DNA of 64,000 bases from Poriferisodalis sp026713105 (lineage in GTDB: Bacteria > Actinomycetota > Acidimicrobiia > Acidimicrobiales > Poriferisodalaceae). The notes beneath the pieces are model-generated. The model made no database searches. It had not been told where the DNA came from and saw only the letters and a list, made by a program, of their open reading frames with translations. The position numbers and the translations under genes were made by a program. Of this stretch, positions 34,418-40,937 are shown piece after piece (the stretch's first letter is position 1; every line of letters begins with the position of its first letter). Location: the NCBI GenBank assembly GCA_965115995.1, contig OZ220472.1:2480001-2544000 (forward strand), read 5' to 3'.

Positions 34418-35542
34418 ATGAAGGTAAGAAGAACGATGATTCGGACGCTGGCGCCGTTGCTGGCGCTCGGCCTACTAGCTGCGGCCTGCACCGGCGGCGA
34501 CGACGCTGATGAGCCTGAATTTGAGCCCATCAGCGAGGTGTCACTGCAGTTGCAGTGGTTCACGCAGGCACAGTTCGCCGGCTATTACGCCGCACAGGCG
34601 CTCGGCTTCTATGAAGACGTCGGGCTCGACGTGACGATCCTCGAGGGCGGCGTGGACATCGTGCCGGCTTCGGTCCTGGACTCGGGCGCCGCTGAGTTTG
34701 CCGTGTCGTGGGTGCCGAGAGGCTTGGTGCCACGTGAGGAAGGCGCCAACATCACCAACATCGCCCAGGTGTTCCAGCGAAGCGCCACCTTGCAGGTGTC
34801 CTTCGCCGACTCCGGCGTCAACTCGGTGGCGGACCTCGAAGGCCGCACGGTGGGCAATTGGGGATTCGGCAACGAGTTCGAGCTGCTGGCCGGATTGCGT
34901 CGCAGCGGGCTCGACCCAGACTCCGACGTCCAGCTCGTGCAGCAGAACTTCGACATGCTGGCCCTGATCTCCGGAGAGATCGACGCAGCGCAGGCCATGA
35001 TCTACAACGAGTACGCCCAAGTGCTCGAAACGGTCAACCCTGCCACCGGCGAGCTCTACCAGCCGTCAGATCTCAACATCATCAACTGGAATGACGAGGG
35101 CACGGCGATGCTCCAGGACGCGCTGTGGGCCGACGCAGACCGGCTCGACGACGATCCCGCGTACTACGACGCGGCGGTCCGGTTCGTCGAGGCGTCGCTG
35201 CGCGGCTGGATCCACTGCCGGGACAACACCGAAGAGTGCGTGCAGATCGTGCTCGACAACGTCCCGACCTTGGGCCAATCGCACCAGACCTGGCAGATGA
35301 ACGAGATCAGCGCGCTGATCTGGCCATCGCCATTGGGTGCGGGCGTCATGGATGCCGACCTGTGGGCCCAGACCGTCGAGGTGGCCACCAGCGAGGGCAT
35401 CCTCGCCGCAGCTCCCGATGACGGCGCATACCGCACCGACATCGCCGAAGCGGCGGTGGCGAATCTGCGGGATGCCGGGGTCGACGTCGTGGGCAACGAC
35501 TGGGAGCGGATCCCCGTCGAGCTGCTCCCCGGCGGCGAGTAG
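34418..35542 (+). CDS. ABC transporter substrate-binding lipoprotein (NMT1/THI5-like)
   Basis: A 374-residue lipoprotein. The signal (MKVRRTMIRT then a hydrophobic core) ends in a lipobox LAAAC with Cys24. The mature part starts with VSLQLQWFTQAQFAGYYAAQALGFYEDVGL, shortened here as the LQLQWFTQAQFAGYY signature of NMT1/THI5-like binders for pyrimidine-type and riboflavin-type molecules. It is the last gene of the operon and should capture the nitrogenous ring compound for the two permeases. A TTG in frame at 34388 is a weaker start. A strong hairpin follows 25 bp after the stop. Confidence 0.9.
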   Translation: MKVRRTMIRTLAPLLALGLLAAACTGGDDADEPEFEPISEVSLQLQWFTQAQFAGYYAAQALGFYEDVGLDVTILEGGVDIVPASVLDSGAAEFAVSWVPRGLVPREEGANITNIAQVFQRSATLQVSFADSGVNSVADLEGRTVGNWGFGNEFELLAGLRRSGLDPDSDVQLVQQNFDMLALISGEIDAAQAMIYNEYAQVLETVNPATGELYQPSDLNIINWNDEGTAMLQDALWADADRLDDDPAYYDAAVRFVEASLRGWIHCRDNTEECVQIVLDNVPTLGQSHQTWQMNEISALIWPSPLGAGVMDADLWAQTVEVATSEGILAAAPDDGAYRTDIAEAAVANLRDAGVDVVGNDWERIPVELLPGGE

Positions 35543-35567
35543 CCACTCACACGCTCACCAAACCGGT

Positions 35568-35602
35568 CCGGGGTGGCGGCGGGTGAACCGCCGCCACCCC
35601 GG
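35568..35602 (+). terminator. Strong hairpin closing the pyrimidine operon
   Basis: CCGGGGTGGCGGCGG (35568-35582) and CCGCCGCCACCCCGG (35588-35602) form a perfect 15-bp stem with loop GTGAA, 25 bp after the binding-protein stop. No T run follows, as is common in high-GC actinobacteria. Because it is symmetric it could also stop the minus-strand toxin transcript that ends at 35678. Confidence 0.75.
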
Positions 35603-35677
35603 TCGGTCGCTGAGCCGAATTCGTCCGAGCGCGCCATCGGCGGCCTTGGCATCACATTGCCAACGGAGCGGGCATTT

Positions 35678-36007
35678 CTAGGCGCAGGCGACGGCGATTT
35701 TCAGGGCGGTGCAGATCTGGCGCATGCGCACATCGCCCAGCCAGCCGAGTCTCGCTACCAGCCACGCTTGACGCACCGTGTGGACCGAGTCCAAGTTGAC
35801 CGCTGAGGGCTTCGCCACCGGATCGTCGCCGGGTTCAAGCACGACTTCGCTTGCCAGTCCCCGCACCGTGCTCGTGCACGGGGCAACCATCGCCGTTGCC
35901 AAGCGATCCAGCGCGGCATCCCGCGAGAGCACGACCACCGGCCGCCGGCCGATGTCCGGAGACTCACACCACCAGACCTCACCCCAGCGCGGTCGTGTGC
36001 TTGTCAC
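35678..36007 (-). CDS. MazF/PemK-family toxin (endoribonuclease)
   Basis: A 109-residue protein with the compact MazF/PemK barrel pattern: RWGEVWW at the start, the GRRPVVVLSRD strand (Arg21, Arg22), a Thr/Ser-containing APCTSTVRG turn near residue 45, and AVNLDSVHTV near 70. Family members cut single-stranded RNA at short sites and stop growth when freed from the antitoxin. The GTG start overlaps the antitoxin stop (GTGA). The antitoxin gene comes first, as in mazEF. It lies between the pyrimidine operon and an HTH-MNT/HEPN pair. Confidence 0.85.
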   Translation of the reverse strand: MTSTRPRWGEVWWCESPDIGRRPVVVLSRDAALDRLATAMVAPCTSTVRGLASEVVLEPGDDPVAKPSAVNLDSVHTVRQAWLVARLGWLGDVRMRQICTALKIAVACA

Positions 36008-36279
36008 GACGCTGCTGGGGTTTCGTCAGGGAGATCTGGCTGGAGTGAGCTGAGGCTGGCCCCCGTGACGAACGACTCCAGATCGCCCCACTCGTCGGGT
36101 GCGTTCAGTGGAAGCCGGTCGTACGCCGCATACCCAGCGTCGATCTCAGCCTCGCGATGACGCTTAGCGAGAGCGTCGAGAGCCGCGTCCATCATCGCCG
36201 CATCGCTCTCCCAGGCTTGAAGCCCGCGGGCCTGATCGAGAAGATCCGCATCGACCGTTGTGCTTATGCGACGTCTCAT
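36004..36279 (-). CDS. Ribbon-helix-helix-type antitoxin of the MazF pair
   Basis: A 91-residue protein with a short amino-terminal beta strand (RRRISTTVDADLLDQAR) followed by helices, typical of ribbon-helix-helix antitoxins; the acidic carboxy-terminal tail (NAPDEWGDLESF) is the probable toxin-wrapping part. It should neutralise the toxin and repress its own promoter. ATGCCA is repeated at 36278-36283 and 36300-36305, 22 bp apart, overlapping the start codon, a plausible operator. A TACGTT box (minus strand, 36290-36285) just before the ATG would allow a leaderless message. Confidence 0.82.
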   Translation of the reverse strand: MRRRISTTVDADLLDQARGLQAWESDAAMMDAALDALAKRHREAEIDAGYAAYDRLPLNAPDEWGDLESFVTGASLSSLQPDLPDETPAAS

Positions 36280-36422
36280 GCCATAAACGTAGCATTTCTA
36301 TGCCACACCAATCTTGGGCGAAGTCAGTGGCACTGTCTCGCGGCGCGTTGCGTCGCCACATTTGGGTCACATTCGGTTCTTACGTTGCTCCCCAAGTCAG
36401 AACCTCACGAAAGGAGAATGAC

Positions 36423-36494
36423 ATGGGGTTCAAGAATTCAAGAGCAAGGAAGTGGCTTGCCGGAGCCACGCTCTCGGAGGGCGCCGCTGGCTGA
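36423..36494 (+). CDS. Micro-ORF, 23 residues, strong ribosome site
   Basis: ATG 36423 sits six bases after AAAGGAG (36410-36416), one of the best ribosome sites in the window, and opens a 23-residue frame rich in basic residues at the start (FKNSRARKWL) with a Gly/Ala-rich end. It could be a true small protein, a leader peptide, or the stump of a lost secreted protein. There is no homology I can recognise. The nested hairpin 85 bp downstream may end the same transcript. Confidence 0.35.
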   Translation: MGFKNSRARKWLAGATLSEGAAG

Positions 36495-36578
36495 CACCCA
36501 AAGCACCACAGCTGCCCCGGCAGACGGCGGGTGACCCCCTCCCATCACCGCATCGCACCAAGGGCAGCTTCCTAGGGC

Positions 36579-36623
36579 GATCCCCCGGCCTCGACGGCAA
36601 CAAGCCGTCAGAGCCGGGGGATC
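36579..36623 (+). other. Nested 45-base hairpin of unknown role
   Basis: GATCCCCCGGC (36579-36589) pairs perfectly with GCCGGGGGATC (36613-36623); inside, after a 3x3 internal loop, GACGGC (36593-36598) pairs with GCCGTC (36604-36609) around AACAA. The two-stem form is more elaborate than the simple terminators elsewhere in the window and no T run follows. It may be a terminator for the micro-ORF transcript or part of a small structured RNA. Confidence 0.55.
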
Positions 36624-36761
36624 CGCCGCGTCACCAGACCGGGTGTAAGCACAGTCGTGCCGATCTCGCGAGCGAGGATCTCGCTTCAATGAAGAGTCTG
36701 AAATCGGGGCTCTAGCGAGAGCGCTGTCTTCAGATTCAGCTCAGGCTCAGGGACCCTCGGC

Positions 36762-36813
36762 GCAGATATACTCACATTCTCGATGATATTATCAAGAGTG
36801 TGAGTATGTCTGC
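36762..36813 (+). promoter_or_regulatory. Long inverted repeat with extended -10 and start codon of the HTH-MNT gene
   Basis: GCAGATATACTCACATTCT (36762-36780) is repeated in inverse orientation at 36795-36813 with 17 of 19 bases matching; both mismatches become G-U pairs in RNA. The 14-base centre contains TGATATTAT (36784-36792), an extended -10 box. Transcription would begin about 36798-36800, exactly at the GTG start, giving a leaderless message. The symmetry around the promoter is what an autorepressor operator should look like. Confidence 0.75.
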
Positions 36814-37408
36814 GCCTGCTCTGGCACCGCTGTTCAGATCCGATCAACAGCTTCGGATACTCGGGGTTCTCTTCGCCGGCACGGGAGACGAACTCACCGT
36901 CGGAGCGATTGCCGAACGCGCACGCGTCGCGCAAGCAACGGCGAGCAGGGAAGTAGCCCGACTCGAAGAGCACGGACTCTTGGTAACCCGACTGCTGGGC
37001 CGCAACAGGCTCGTCCGCCCAAATTGGGAACTGCCGTGGGCACCGGAGCTTCGCTCCATTCTGCTCCAGACTGTCGGCGTACTGGGGCGCCTCGGCAACG
37101 CTCTGGGTGGCGTCAAGGGCGTCGAGGTCGCGTTTGTCTACGGCTCGTGGGCACGCCGCTTTGTCGGCGAGCCGGGCCACTTTCCAAACGACATCGATGT
37201 CGTTGTGATTGGCGAAGCGCCGTTGCGCGCTATTCGCGCGGCGTGCCGCGCCGTCGCAGAAGATCTGCGGGTGGAGGTCAACCCCATCGTGATCGACCGA
37301 GAGAGATGGGGATCCTCTTCGCCGGAACCGTTCGTCGCCCAAATTCAAGAGCAGCCCTTGGCACCGATAGTGCTAGAAGTCGAGGGTGACGTCCGACTGG
37401 CTCGCTGA
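36800..37408 (+). CDS. HTH-MNT protein: winged-helix domain fused to a minimal nucleotidyltransferase
   Basis: A 202-residue protein. Residues about 15-75 form an ArsR-like winged helix (ELTVGAIAERARVAQATASREVARLEEHGLL, abbreviated: AIAERARVAQATASREV). Residues about 100-190 are a minimal nucleotidyltransferase: GSWARR at 115-120 and the metal pair Asp131-x-Asp133 in NDIDVVVIG. In HEPN/MNT (type VII) systems the MNT partner is the antitoxin, modifying the HEPN toxin with AMP. The HEPN gene follows with a 23-bp overlap. The DNA-binding domain probably binds the inverted repeat around its own promoter. GTG 36800 fits a leaderless start; ATG 36806 is the alternative. Confidence 0.82.
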   Translation: MSMSAPALAPLFRSDQQLRILGVLFAGTGDELTVGAIAERARVAQATASREVARLEEHGLLVTRLLGRNRLVRPNWELPWAPELRSILLQTVGVLGRLGNALGGVKGVEVAFVYGSWARRFVGEPGHFPNDIDVVVIGEAPLRAIRAACRAVAEDLRVEVNPIVIDRERWGSSSPEPFVAQIQEQPLAPIVLEVEGDVRLAR

Positions 37409-37832
37409 AGCGATCGCTACCCGCCGGCTTGAACGGGTCAAGGCCAACATGGGAGCAGCGGGCGAACGCATCAACGACGCCAGACGCCACGTCGCGTCTG
37501 CGCGCAAGCTCGCTGAGAGCGACACGACCCTCGCCATGTCCGCATGCCACGACGCCATCCGCAAGGCGGTGGTTGGTCACATGTCGGCGAGAGGGCTCCG
37601 AGTACATACCGGCGAAGGTGCCCACCGCGTGACGCTTGACTACGCCAGGCGCGAACTGGCAGGAGCCGTCTCCGCAAGTGACCTCGTTGATGCGAACGAG
37701 ATCCGCCAAGATCGGGCGCTCGCAGAATACGGGGATTTTGCTTCCAGGAAGCTCAGTGCCAAGCATGTCGTCGCAGCAGCCGATGTAGCCGAGCGCATCG
37801 TCAACGCCGTTGCGCGCGTGCTCGCATCGTGA
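37386..37832 (+). CDS. HEPN-domain protein, probable toxin partner of the HTH-MNT gene
   Basis: A 148-residue, largely helical protein starting at GTG 37386 inside the end of the MNT gene. The helix with IRQDRALAEYGDF (from residue 106) corresponds to the HEPN active-site helix, and the following FASRKLSAKHVVAAADVAERIV is the usual last helix. Canonical HEPN RNases show R-x4-6-H; here Arg107 and Arg110 are present but the His position is occupied by Glu114/Tyr115. So it may be an inactive or altered HEPN, or a variant whose Tyr is the target of AMP transfer. Pairing with an MNT gene supports a toxin-antitoxin role. Confidence 0.72.
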   Translation: MTSDWLAEAIATRRLERVKANMGAAGERINDARRHVASARKLAESDTTLAMSACHDAIRKAVVGHMSARGLRVHTGEGAHRVTLDYARRELAGAVSASDLVDANEIRQDRALAEYGDFASRKLSAKHVVAAADVAERIVNAVARVLAS

Positions 37833-37859
37833 GCCGTCCGACCTGCCGGTCATACGTTT

Positions 37860-37891
37860 GCCAAAGGCCGCACCGCGCTGCGGCCTTTGGC
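37860..37891 (+). terminator. 13-bp perfect hairpin after the HEPN gene
   Basis: GCCAAAGGCCGCA (37860-37872) and TGCGGCCTTTGGC (37879-37891) form a perfect 13-bp stem with loop CCGCGC, 28 bp past the HEPN stop. No T run follows. It probably ends the HTH-MNT/HEPN transcript. Confidence 0.7.
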
Positions 37892-37972
37892 GGCCGTCGG
37901 AGGCGGCCGCTCGAGCACACTTACACTCAAGAGGAACACCCGAGGGCAATCGACGAGATCGAACGGACCGAG

Positions 37973-38221
37973 ATGGTGCAGAAGCTCATCGACACACTCG
38001 GCGAGACTCCGGCAGCCACGCTCATGAAGTGCGTCTACCCCAACGGCATCGACTTCCTGGCCACTAGAGACGACCTAGCCGCACTCGAAGAGCGAATGCG
38101 CAGCTACGTAGACAACGCGGTCAGTGCCGCACTGGCTCGCCAGACCTGCATGCTCATGGTCACCATGGCCGGCTTCATGCTGACCATCTGGGTACCGCTC
38201 ACGATCACGGCGTTGACTTGA
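37973..38221 (+). CDS. Small tail-anchored membrane protein, unknown
   Basis: An 82-residue frame: a helical, charged region with coiled-coil character (RDDLAALEERMRSYVDNAVSAAL) followed by one strong membrane span at the very end (MLMVTMAGFMLTIWVPLTI). I shorten the first as DDLAALEERMRSYVDN. The layout recalls short coiled-coil plus tail-span proteins of the DUF1640 kind. ATG 37973 is preferred because a longer frame from 37829 would run through the hairpin at 37860-37891. No function can be given; its place after the toxin-antitoxin pair may be chance. Confidence 0.5.
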   Translation: MVQKLIDTLGETPAATLMKCVYPNGIDFLATRDDLAALEERMRSYVDNAVSAALARQTCMLMVTMAGFMLTIWVPLTITALT

Positions 38222-38307
38222 CCTGAGACTGCCGAACTGAGCCGGCTCCGGCACCGCCGCTAGACGCAATCAGGCCCAGCGCCGTTCAGCGACACGCCTC
38301 GGTACCT

Positions 38308-38327
38308 TGCCTGATCGCACTCAGGCA
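38308..38327 (+). terminator. Small hairpin after the tail-anchored protein gene
   Basis: TGCCTGA (38308-38314) and TCAGGCA (38321-38327) pair perfectly around TCGCAC, 87 bp after the stop at 38221. It may be a terminator of the island genes. The rest of the 197-bp gap to 38419 shows nothing else I can support. Confidence 0.35.
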
Positions 38328-38418
38328 GAGTGGGGCGCACCTCGTTGGAGAATGTCGAGCAGGTGCCCGGCATGGGTGCTCAGCAACGTCTGGCGACGAC
38401 GGCAGAGTTGTAGATGAC

Positions 38419-39414
38419 ATGAGGCTTGACACTTGGCTCACTGCCCGGCGGGTGGATCTGCTCTTGGGAATCGCGGCGACAGTGGCCGCGGCGACCGGGC
38501 TGGCATCGTGGGCAGTGGGCACCGGCTGGGGGCGCTGGTTGACGATCGCCCACGCTCTCGCCGGCCTCAGCCTGCTGGCGCTGGCACCGGCAAAGCTCCG
38601 GGGCTCAGTGCGCACCGGATTGAAGCGCCGCCGCGCGACTCGGTGGCTGTCGATGTTGCTCGGGGCTTTCGTCGTCGCGACCGTCGTGCTCGGGTTGCTC
38701 CACGCCACCGGGCTGTGGCACGGGGTGGGCTACTGGTCGGCGCTGTGGACCCATGTCCTGCTGGTGGCATTCGTCGTCCCGCTGCTGGTGTGGCACATCG
38801 TCAGCCGACCGGGTCGCCCCACCGTCGCCGACCTCGACCGCAGGGCCTTTGTCGGCGGCGGCATCGCGCTGGCGGCCGCCGGCGCCGCGTACTGGATCCA
38901 GCAGCTCGTGGTGGGAGACAACCGGCGCTTCACCGGTTCGCACGAGATCGCGTCGTTCAAGCCCGCTGAGATGCCGACAACCATGTGGCTCAACGACCGG
39001 TCGCCCCGCGTGGCCGCGTCAGACTGGGAGCTGAACGTCGCGGGCGAGCTGGTGACTCTCGAGTCTCTGCGCGAACGGGCTGCGCCGGTGACGGCCGACC
39101 TCGACTGCACCGGAGGGTGGTGGAGCCGACAGTCGTGGGATGCGGTGCCGCTGGCCGAACTGCTGCCGCCCGCAGGAGAGCCCACTCTGGAAGTCACCTC
39201 GCTGACCGGCTACAGCCGTCTGTTCCCCGCTCGCGACGCGGCCTACCTGTATCTGGCCGTCGGCTATGGCGGCGAGCCGCTGCGCCGCGGCCACGGCGCC
39301 CCGGTGCGGCTGATCGCACCGGGCAGGCGGGGCTTCTGGTGGGTCAAGTGGGTCAGCCGCATCGACGCCGTCAACCGCCCGTGGTGGCTCCAGCTCCCAT
39401 TTCCGGCGGAATAG
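38419..39414 (+). CDS. Five-span membrane protein with sulfite-oxidase-type molybdenum domain and internal Tat signal
   Basis: A 331-residue protein. Residues 1-130 hold four membrane spans with several histidines (His45, 95, 101, 112, 126) that could bind heme b. Then comes DLDRRAFVGGG (Arg141-Arg142) before a fifth span (about 145-162): a twin-arginine signal inside the chain. Residues 170-331 are an oxidoreductase molybdopterin-binding domain with the metal-ligand Cys230 in DLDCTGGWWS. This is the layout of actinobacterial proteins such as S. coelicolor Sco3746, in which Sec inserts the first spans and Tat exports the folded molybdenum domain. It would oxidise or reduce a small substrate on the outer face. 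Confidence 0.85.
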   Translation: MRLDTWLTARRVDLLLGIAATVAAATGLASWAVGTGWGRWLTIAHALAGLSLLALAPAKLRGSVRTGLKRRRATRWLSMLLGAFVVATVVLGLLHATGLWHGVGYWSALWTHVLLVAFVVPLLVWHIVSRPGRPTVADLDRRAFVGGGIALAAAGAAYWIQQLVVGDNRRFTGSHEIASFKPAEMPTTMWLNDRSPRVAASDWELNVAGELVTLESLRERAAPVTADLDCTGGWWSRQSWDAVPLAELLPPAGEPTLEVTSLTGYSRLFPARDAAYLYLAVGYGGEPLRRGHGAPVRLIAPGRRGFWWVKWVSRIDAVNRPWWLQLPFPAE

Positions 39415-39486
39415 CGGGCGAACCGCTCGCCGCCGCTGTCGCGACGAGTCCAACAAACCCCAAAATGCCTGGATCTGTCCGCGAAG

Positions 39487-40725
39487 TCAGATGCCGACAC
39501 GAATCAGGAGATTGCGGGGGCCTCGGATCTGCGAGCCACCCCATTCGGCGCCGCGACCGTCCGCGTCAGTGGCGAGCTCGAACTGCGGGAAGCGTGCAAG
39601 CCATTCTTCGAGCGCGACCTTGAGCTCCATCCGAGCGAGGTTCGAGCCCAGGCAGCGGTGAATGCCGATGCCGAAGGCGAAGTGCCGATTCTCGGTGCGG
39701 TCGATGATGACCTCGTCGGGCCGGTCGAACTTGGCGGGGTCGCGGTTGCCCGCCCCGAACGGCAGATACACCTTGTCACCCTTGGTGATCGGGCAGCCAC
39801 GAATCTGCGCATCGTCGGTGGCGCTGATCCGTGCCATCGTCACCGGCGAGTACGCCCGCAGAAATTCCTCGATTGCGGAATCGATGAGCTGCGGCTCAGC
39901 TACGAGACGCTCGCGGTCGTCGGGGTTGGTCGCGAGGTGCAGCAGGCCAGCCGAGATCGAGCTCCAGGTGGTGTCGATGCCGGCCAGCAGCAGGAGGAAA
40001 CCCACGCCGGTGATGTGACGATTGGTGAGCGGGTCGCCATTGGGCAGCCGCATGTCGATCAGCTTCGAGGGGAGATCGTCGGCGCGCTCGTGTCGGCGCG
40101 CGTCGACGAGGTCGCCGAAGTAGCGCAGCACCTCGCGGGTGGCGGCCGCGCGCACTTCATGTTCTTCGGGCGTGGCTTGCAGCACGGCGACGGCCCAACG
40201 GGTGAACATCGGCTCGTCGGACTCGGGGAGGCCCAGGATGCGTGCAATCACCCGCACCGGGATGTATTTGGAGAAGGCGTCGGCCGCATCTGTCACACCT
40301 GAGCCGCCACGGTCTGCCCCGGTCTCGGCTGCGATGATGTCAAGGCGTTCGCGGGCGATGCTGCGCGTGACCTCGACCAGGTCTTCCACGGCCGTGGGCG
40401 AGAAGAACGGCAACAGCATTCGGCGTGCGTCAGCATGAAACGGCGGATCGGACGTGATCGGCGGAGCCGAGATGAACGAGGCGCCCTCTGGCGTCTGGGC
40501 TACCGAGCTGTCGCGTGAGCTGAAGCTGTCGGTGTCGTACGCGACCGCTGCGATGTCGTCCCAGGCCGTGGGCATCCACCCGCCGCCGTTTCGGTCGCTG
40601 TGCGCGACGGGGCACTCAGCGCGCAGTTCATCCCACACCATTGATGGGTCCGCGATGTACTCGTTGCTGAAGATGTCGAAATTGCGCTCGACACCATGCT
40701 GATCGACCCCGGCGCTCGTGCCCAT
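39487..40725 (-). CDS. Cytochrome P450, soluble bacterial type
   Basis: A 412-residue P450 with the I-helix LLLLAGIDTTWSS, ExxR in EEFLRAYSPV, and the heme loop FAFGIGIHRCLGSNLAR with thiolate Cys358. Length and motifs are typical of class I bacterial P450s that take electrons from a ferredoxin. No ferredoxin or reductase is adjacent. It is convergent with the molybdenum protein (72 bp between stops) and divergent from the CMD-family gene at 40938. Substrate unknown. Confidence 0.92.
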   Translation of the reverse strand: MGTSAGVDQHGVERNFDIFSNEYIADPSMVWDELRAECPVAHSDRNGGGWMPTAWDDIAAVAYDTDSFSSRDSSVAQTPEGASFISAPPITSDPPFHADARRMLLPFFSPTAVEDLVEVTRSIARERLDIIAAETGADRGGSGVTDAADAFSKYIPVRVIARILGLPESDEPMFTRWAVAVLQATPEEHEVRAAATREVLRYFGDLVDARRHERADDLPSKLIDMRLPNGDPLTNRHITGVGFLLLLAGIDTTWSSISAGLLHLATNPDDRERLVAEPQLIDSAIEEFLRAYSPVTMARISATDDAQIRGCPITKGDKVYLPFGAGNRDPAKFDRPDEVIIDRTENRHFAFGIGIHRCLGSNLARMELKVALEEWLARFPQFELATDADGRGAEWGGSQIRGPRNLLIRVGI

Positions 40726-40937
40726 GACAGCCCCCTCACCAGCGGTTTCCTATCCCGAGACGGTAATCGACGCAGCCGGTCAGCTGATCCTATACGGGAC
40801 ACAATCATGCAATTCAGTGTGACAAGAGCGTGTCAGCACGCCGACTAATCTCAAGTGATCATGCATGATGCTGGCGGCGCGATGGACTGCGTCGCCAAAC
40901 GTACGCAGGTGTAACGAATCTGGCCGGGTCTTCTCAT
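40726..40937. promoter_or_regulatory. Divergent promoter region with palindromes (P450 / CMD-family gene)
   Basis: The 212-bp gap between two divergent starts contains a perfect 12-bp palindrome ATCATGCATGAT (40858-40869), whose half ATCATGCA recurs at 40804-40811, and an inverted repeat TGACA-6-TGTCA (40820-40835). These are candidate operators for a dimeric regulator acting on both genes. No regulator gene is adjacent. Confidence 0.4.

Larger units (their letters stand above)
36280..36761. other. Gene-poor stretch between two toxin-antitoxin-like pairs
   Basis: About 480 bp with no long gene. It holds the antitoxin promoter at its left edge, a 23-codon ORF with an excellent ribosome site (36423-36494), a nested 45-base hairpin (36579-36623), and a small AGCGAG/CTCGCT inverted repeat near 36670-36685. 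The base composition is less GC-rich than the flanking operons in places. I see no tRNA, no insertion sequence and no recognisable RNA family. Confidence 0.5.

Noticed and set aside
36579..36623. Integron attC site
   Set aside because: The nested hairpin is suggestive, but the conserved attC end boxes and unpaired bases are missing and no integrase gene is present.
37829..37972. Longer 130-residue version of the small membrane protein
   Set aside because: The extra amino-terminal frame runs through the perfect 13-bp hairpin after the HEPN gene and has an Arg/His-rich, non-protein-like composition.
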